A model generated the notes under the pieces. The model ran no database searches, was not told the DNA's origin, and was given only the letters and a program-made list of their open reading frames with translations. Of a stretch of DNA of 64,000 nt, positions 61,090-64,000 are shown one piece after another. The position numbers and the translations under genes are program-made. Position 1 is the stretch's first letter, and every line of letters starts with the position of its first letter. The DNA comes from Megalonaias nervosa (Eukaryota; Mollusca; Bivalvia; Unionida; Unionidae), in NCBI GenBank assembly GCA_016617855.1, contig JAECUM010003635.1, forward strand, positions 16,601-80,600. The letters run 5' to 3'.

Positions 61090-62335
61090 GACAATAATAA
61101 GTGCAAAGGACCTTCAACAAGACCAGTTCAAAGTAATTCAAGACTGTATATTAGCATGATTATGCTATGAAAAATCATCTCATGTCCAAGTGACTTGCAG
61201 TCAAACCTAATATTCCTGGTAATTCAAGGTAGGTTCAAGTAAGTTTTACCCTATTCAAAACAGAGACTTAAGATCTTGCATATCCTTTGAGTTGATTTAT
61301 ATATAAGGTGCACATTGTGGATCATCAACTCTGCGAGTGATCTAGGCTTGAGGAGTGTTATGTGCAGGGCTTTTCTTATCAGCCAGGAGACAGGTGATTT
61401 ACCTGGCTACTCGTAAATTACACCCAGCTGCTTTAAAAACAAAACCTATATCCCCATTGGGGGAGATCCTTTAACCCTCCACCCCACCCCCTGCCTACTT
61501 TGGCAACTCACCCTCCAAATTTACCTCCCTTTGTTCTGAGTCTCTGGCATGCAGATCAGCTTATAAATCTTGAGTGTTAGTCAACCTGAAAAACTTTTAT
61601 GATTGCTAAAATTCTTTGTCAGTAACAGAGTCTGAACCTTTTTTGTTAACAAGAATGTACTTTCCTCCAAAAGTCTTTAATATTGTGTTTGTGACATCCT
61701 GCTCTATATTCTTTTCACTAGTTACACACATTATGAGAAATATTTCCTGGTTTGAAATGAAAGTGTCTCCTATTAAAATAACTTTTTGTGTTCCTCTATA
61801 CTTTTGTCATATTTGACAGATTTGAGTTTCAAAGTGTGAGTGCAGTATTTATTTTGTACAGATAGGATTATAGCTTTCACTGTTTATATTATTTCTGCAT
61901 CAAGGTGAGTTAGTATCAGTTGAGTCTAGTCAGATCTACTGTCAGCTTTTGGTTGTAGACTCCCACATTCATAAACTTCTCATGTGACTAAGCAAAGCAA
62001 ACAACCTTTTGGCTGCCATAAACACTTCTTAATACATGATTGAAGAAAACAAGAACTCTAATTCTGAACATTTTAGAATCCAAAATATCTTTGCACCAGA
62101 AGTCAATGACAATTTGGTTGTGTGATGTGTACAGCTTATTACATAATGTCTATGCATGCACATGAATGTGGCAGACATACAAGCGAATTAAGATAAACAT
62201 GAGACAAACTATTTAAATTCCTGCATGTATTCAGTTATCTACATCCATAAAGCATGAACATGGTAAACATTTCTTGCAATACAACATTCATTCTTATCAT
62301 CTGTCAGCATTACATCAGTGTTGATTATTATTATT

Positions 62336-62338
<3 letters not shown>
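61090..62338. other. No recognised feature
   Basis: A C-rich patch near 61450-61530 (ccaccccaccccctgcc). No frames with support. Confidence 0.3.

Positions 62339-62420
<82 letters not shown>
62339..62420. repeat. (TA)n microsatellite, insertion site of LTR copy 2
   Basis: About 40 TA units with a single G. The array ends exactly at the TGTAA of the LTR. Confidence 0.97.
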
Positions 62421-62423
<3 letters not shown>

Positions 62424-63444
62424 AAGGGTGCAAATTTCTGTTGATCTGTGAAGAACACATTAAGTTGGACAGGTGAACGATTAATTAGATTTATGGGGAC
62501 TGACGCGTGTTTAAATAGCCGTAATGCACTGATTGGTAATGTCACTGTCTTGCGAACGGTGGTTCTTAATTGAAACTTCGTTTATTTAACTGGAAAGGGA
62601 TATGGGTTAACCTCCGATCTGTATCGAAACTGTCAATTCTGAAACTTCCTTGCGAGAGGTATTTGGTAATCCAGTTTGGCAGACGGACTACATTTTTTTT
62701 TTGGCGCCTAATTCGGACAGGAGTTAATTTTAATTCGGATTGGTTACGCTGAATAAGGGGGCATGATTCCACATGAAATCTCACGGGTTAAATGTGCCTT
62801 CCGCAACACTTTTAATCAGTCAACACCATTTTCTGCAAGAGAAAAACAAAGGGAGGACTCCGGGTCGAATTTAGAAGAAATTCACTCGTAATTGGGATCC
62901 AAGGAATTCAACGTCTGAAAAAATCTATGAACACAATTCTTGTGGTAAAAGCTTGAAGGCACAAGGTGAGATAGCTTCACGTGACGTGCCACTGAAATAT
63001 CTATGTGACGTTCTACATGAAATATATACGTGACATACCACATACTTACAAAACCAAAGTGACCACACAAGGTTGGAGGCCGAAAGAGGCGGGACACCTG
63101 AGAATTTGGAAAAAGGGAAAAGTGGAAAGGACCCAGACTTACAGGCACAAGGAAGTCAAAAGAACGGTTCCAGCAAATTTGGATTGAACCAGCCATCATC
63201 AGGTTATGAATCTGTACAAGGCAGTGTTTTCGATCATTCACTCGGTTTGATGATGAATTAATTCTATCGCTTAACAGATCGGCTATTTGTATAAGCATAT
63301 TTGTATTTGAAATTCATTGAAACTTAAATCAACAAGTGCATCTTTCTAATGTAATGCATTATCACAATTGTTTATGAATTTCATTGGTTATGAATTTTGA
63401 TTAAATTTTATTGTTTTACGTGTACGGGGGCTCATGTCATTCTG

Positions 63445-63492
<48 letters not shown>

Positions 63493-63644
63493 GCTCAGAT
63501 CTTTATTTATTCCATCTATAAGCTTCACGCTTTATATTTATATTTACTCATTCTGGGCAAATTACACCGTTGGCGATCACCCTCTAGATAATGATAACCA
63601 AAACCATACAACCCACCCTAACAAAGCTGGGTGAGTTCGCAACA
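62421..63644 (+). mobile_element. Solo LTR, family L, copy 2 (1224 bp)
   Basis: Begins TGTAAGGGTG and ends GTTCGCAACA. Both flanks are tatat (62416-62420 and 63645-63649), consistent with a 5-bp duplication in the TA array. Composition is CpG-richer than the surroundings. The final part shares ordered words with LTR copy 1 (gggggctc, gctcag, gggcaa, ccctctagataatgat, ccaccc). It is longer partly because of an inner (TA)n at 63450-63490. Short frames inside (63073-63261, 62882-63298) are not genes. Confidence 0.78.
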
Positions 63645-63654
63645 TATATATATA

Positions 63655-64000
63655 TGCTTAGAATATGGCCCAAATTGTGTAGTGCATACTTGGTGTCTAA
63701 GGTTGTCTGTACACAATAATTTGCAAATTTGATGTTCATTATATGTATCAGACAACTAATTATTCTATGTACTATAGTTGACAACAAAAATATTTACTTT
63801 CATTTTGATATCTTGTATTTAATTTCCCCTTGACAAAACAGCATATGGACTCTTACTAATGCAAGCCTATGTCATTACGCACAGACTTTAACTGTGAATC
63901 CCCATTTAGGAGCATGAGGCTCAAAATAAATGCTCCAAAACACATGTATCTGAAAGCTGAAAACCATTCTTATAACCTTAATGAACAAAAACATGCCTGG
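63655..64000. other. No recognised feature
   Basis: AT-rich end of the window with no frame or repeat. Confidence 0.4.

Noticed and set aside
62882..63298. 138-codon minus-strand ORF, and the plus-strand ORF at 63073-63261
   Set aside because: Both lie inside the solo LTR, which is non-coding, and show no domain.
63564..63590. LTR end plus primer-binding site 'ttggcgatcacc'
   Set aside because: Homology with the 14.7-kb LTR continues for ~80 bp past this point to a better TG...CA and TSD boundary at 63644.

Overview
The window is AT-rich, intron- and repeat-dense animal DNA. Evidence for a metazoan is a spliced tubulin cofactor E gene, tRNA-derived SINEs and Penelope-like, DIRS-like and RTE-like retroelements. 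The mix of DIRS and Penelope elements, long tandem arrays and dispersed repeats carrying 'tgaccttgac'-type motifs resembles lophotrochozoan, perhaps bivalve, genomes. That placement is an inference. I see no operons, bacterial genes or CRISPR arrays. Nearly all short open frames are chance or repeat-derived.

Two host genes stand head to head around 23.7-23.9 kb. On the minus strand is the 5' part of TBCE (tubulin-specific chaperone E). Four coding exons (23666-23678, 16384-16488, 11056-11140, 10034-10234) join in phase and encode the CAP-Gly domain and the linker after it. The leucine-rich repeat and ubiquitin-like parts were not found in the remaining left 10 kb. On the plus strand, three exons (23876-24053, 29219-29393, 31414-31658) join in phase into a roughly 199-residue N-terminal segment with one membrane anchor and two SAM-like domains. 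Its 3' end is not resolved. The two start codons are 197 bp apart, so they probably share a bidirectional promoter.

The rest is mobile and tandem DNA. 0-10 kb holds an RTE-like LINE 3' end, a SINE, microsatellites and degenerate ~140-bp repeats. 10-23 kb (TBCE introns) holds a 43-copy 32-bp minisatellite, a solo LTR with a perfect 5-bp target duplication and two SINEs. 24-32 kb (introns of the SAM gene) holds a DIRS recombinase fragment with inverted repeats and the first of seven copies of a ~215-bp foldback MITE. 32-50 kb holds more SINEs and MITEs, a decayed Penelope-like element and a DIRS reverse transcriptase split by a SINE. 51-61 kb is dominated by minisatellites. 62.4-63.6 kb is a second solo LTR of the same family as the one at 14.7 kb, in the opposite orientation.

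I did not find a convincing new biological system. The best leads are the TM/tandem-SAM protein paired with TBCE, and the evidence that a foldback MITE seeded the 32-bp minisatellite.
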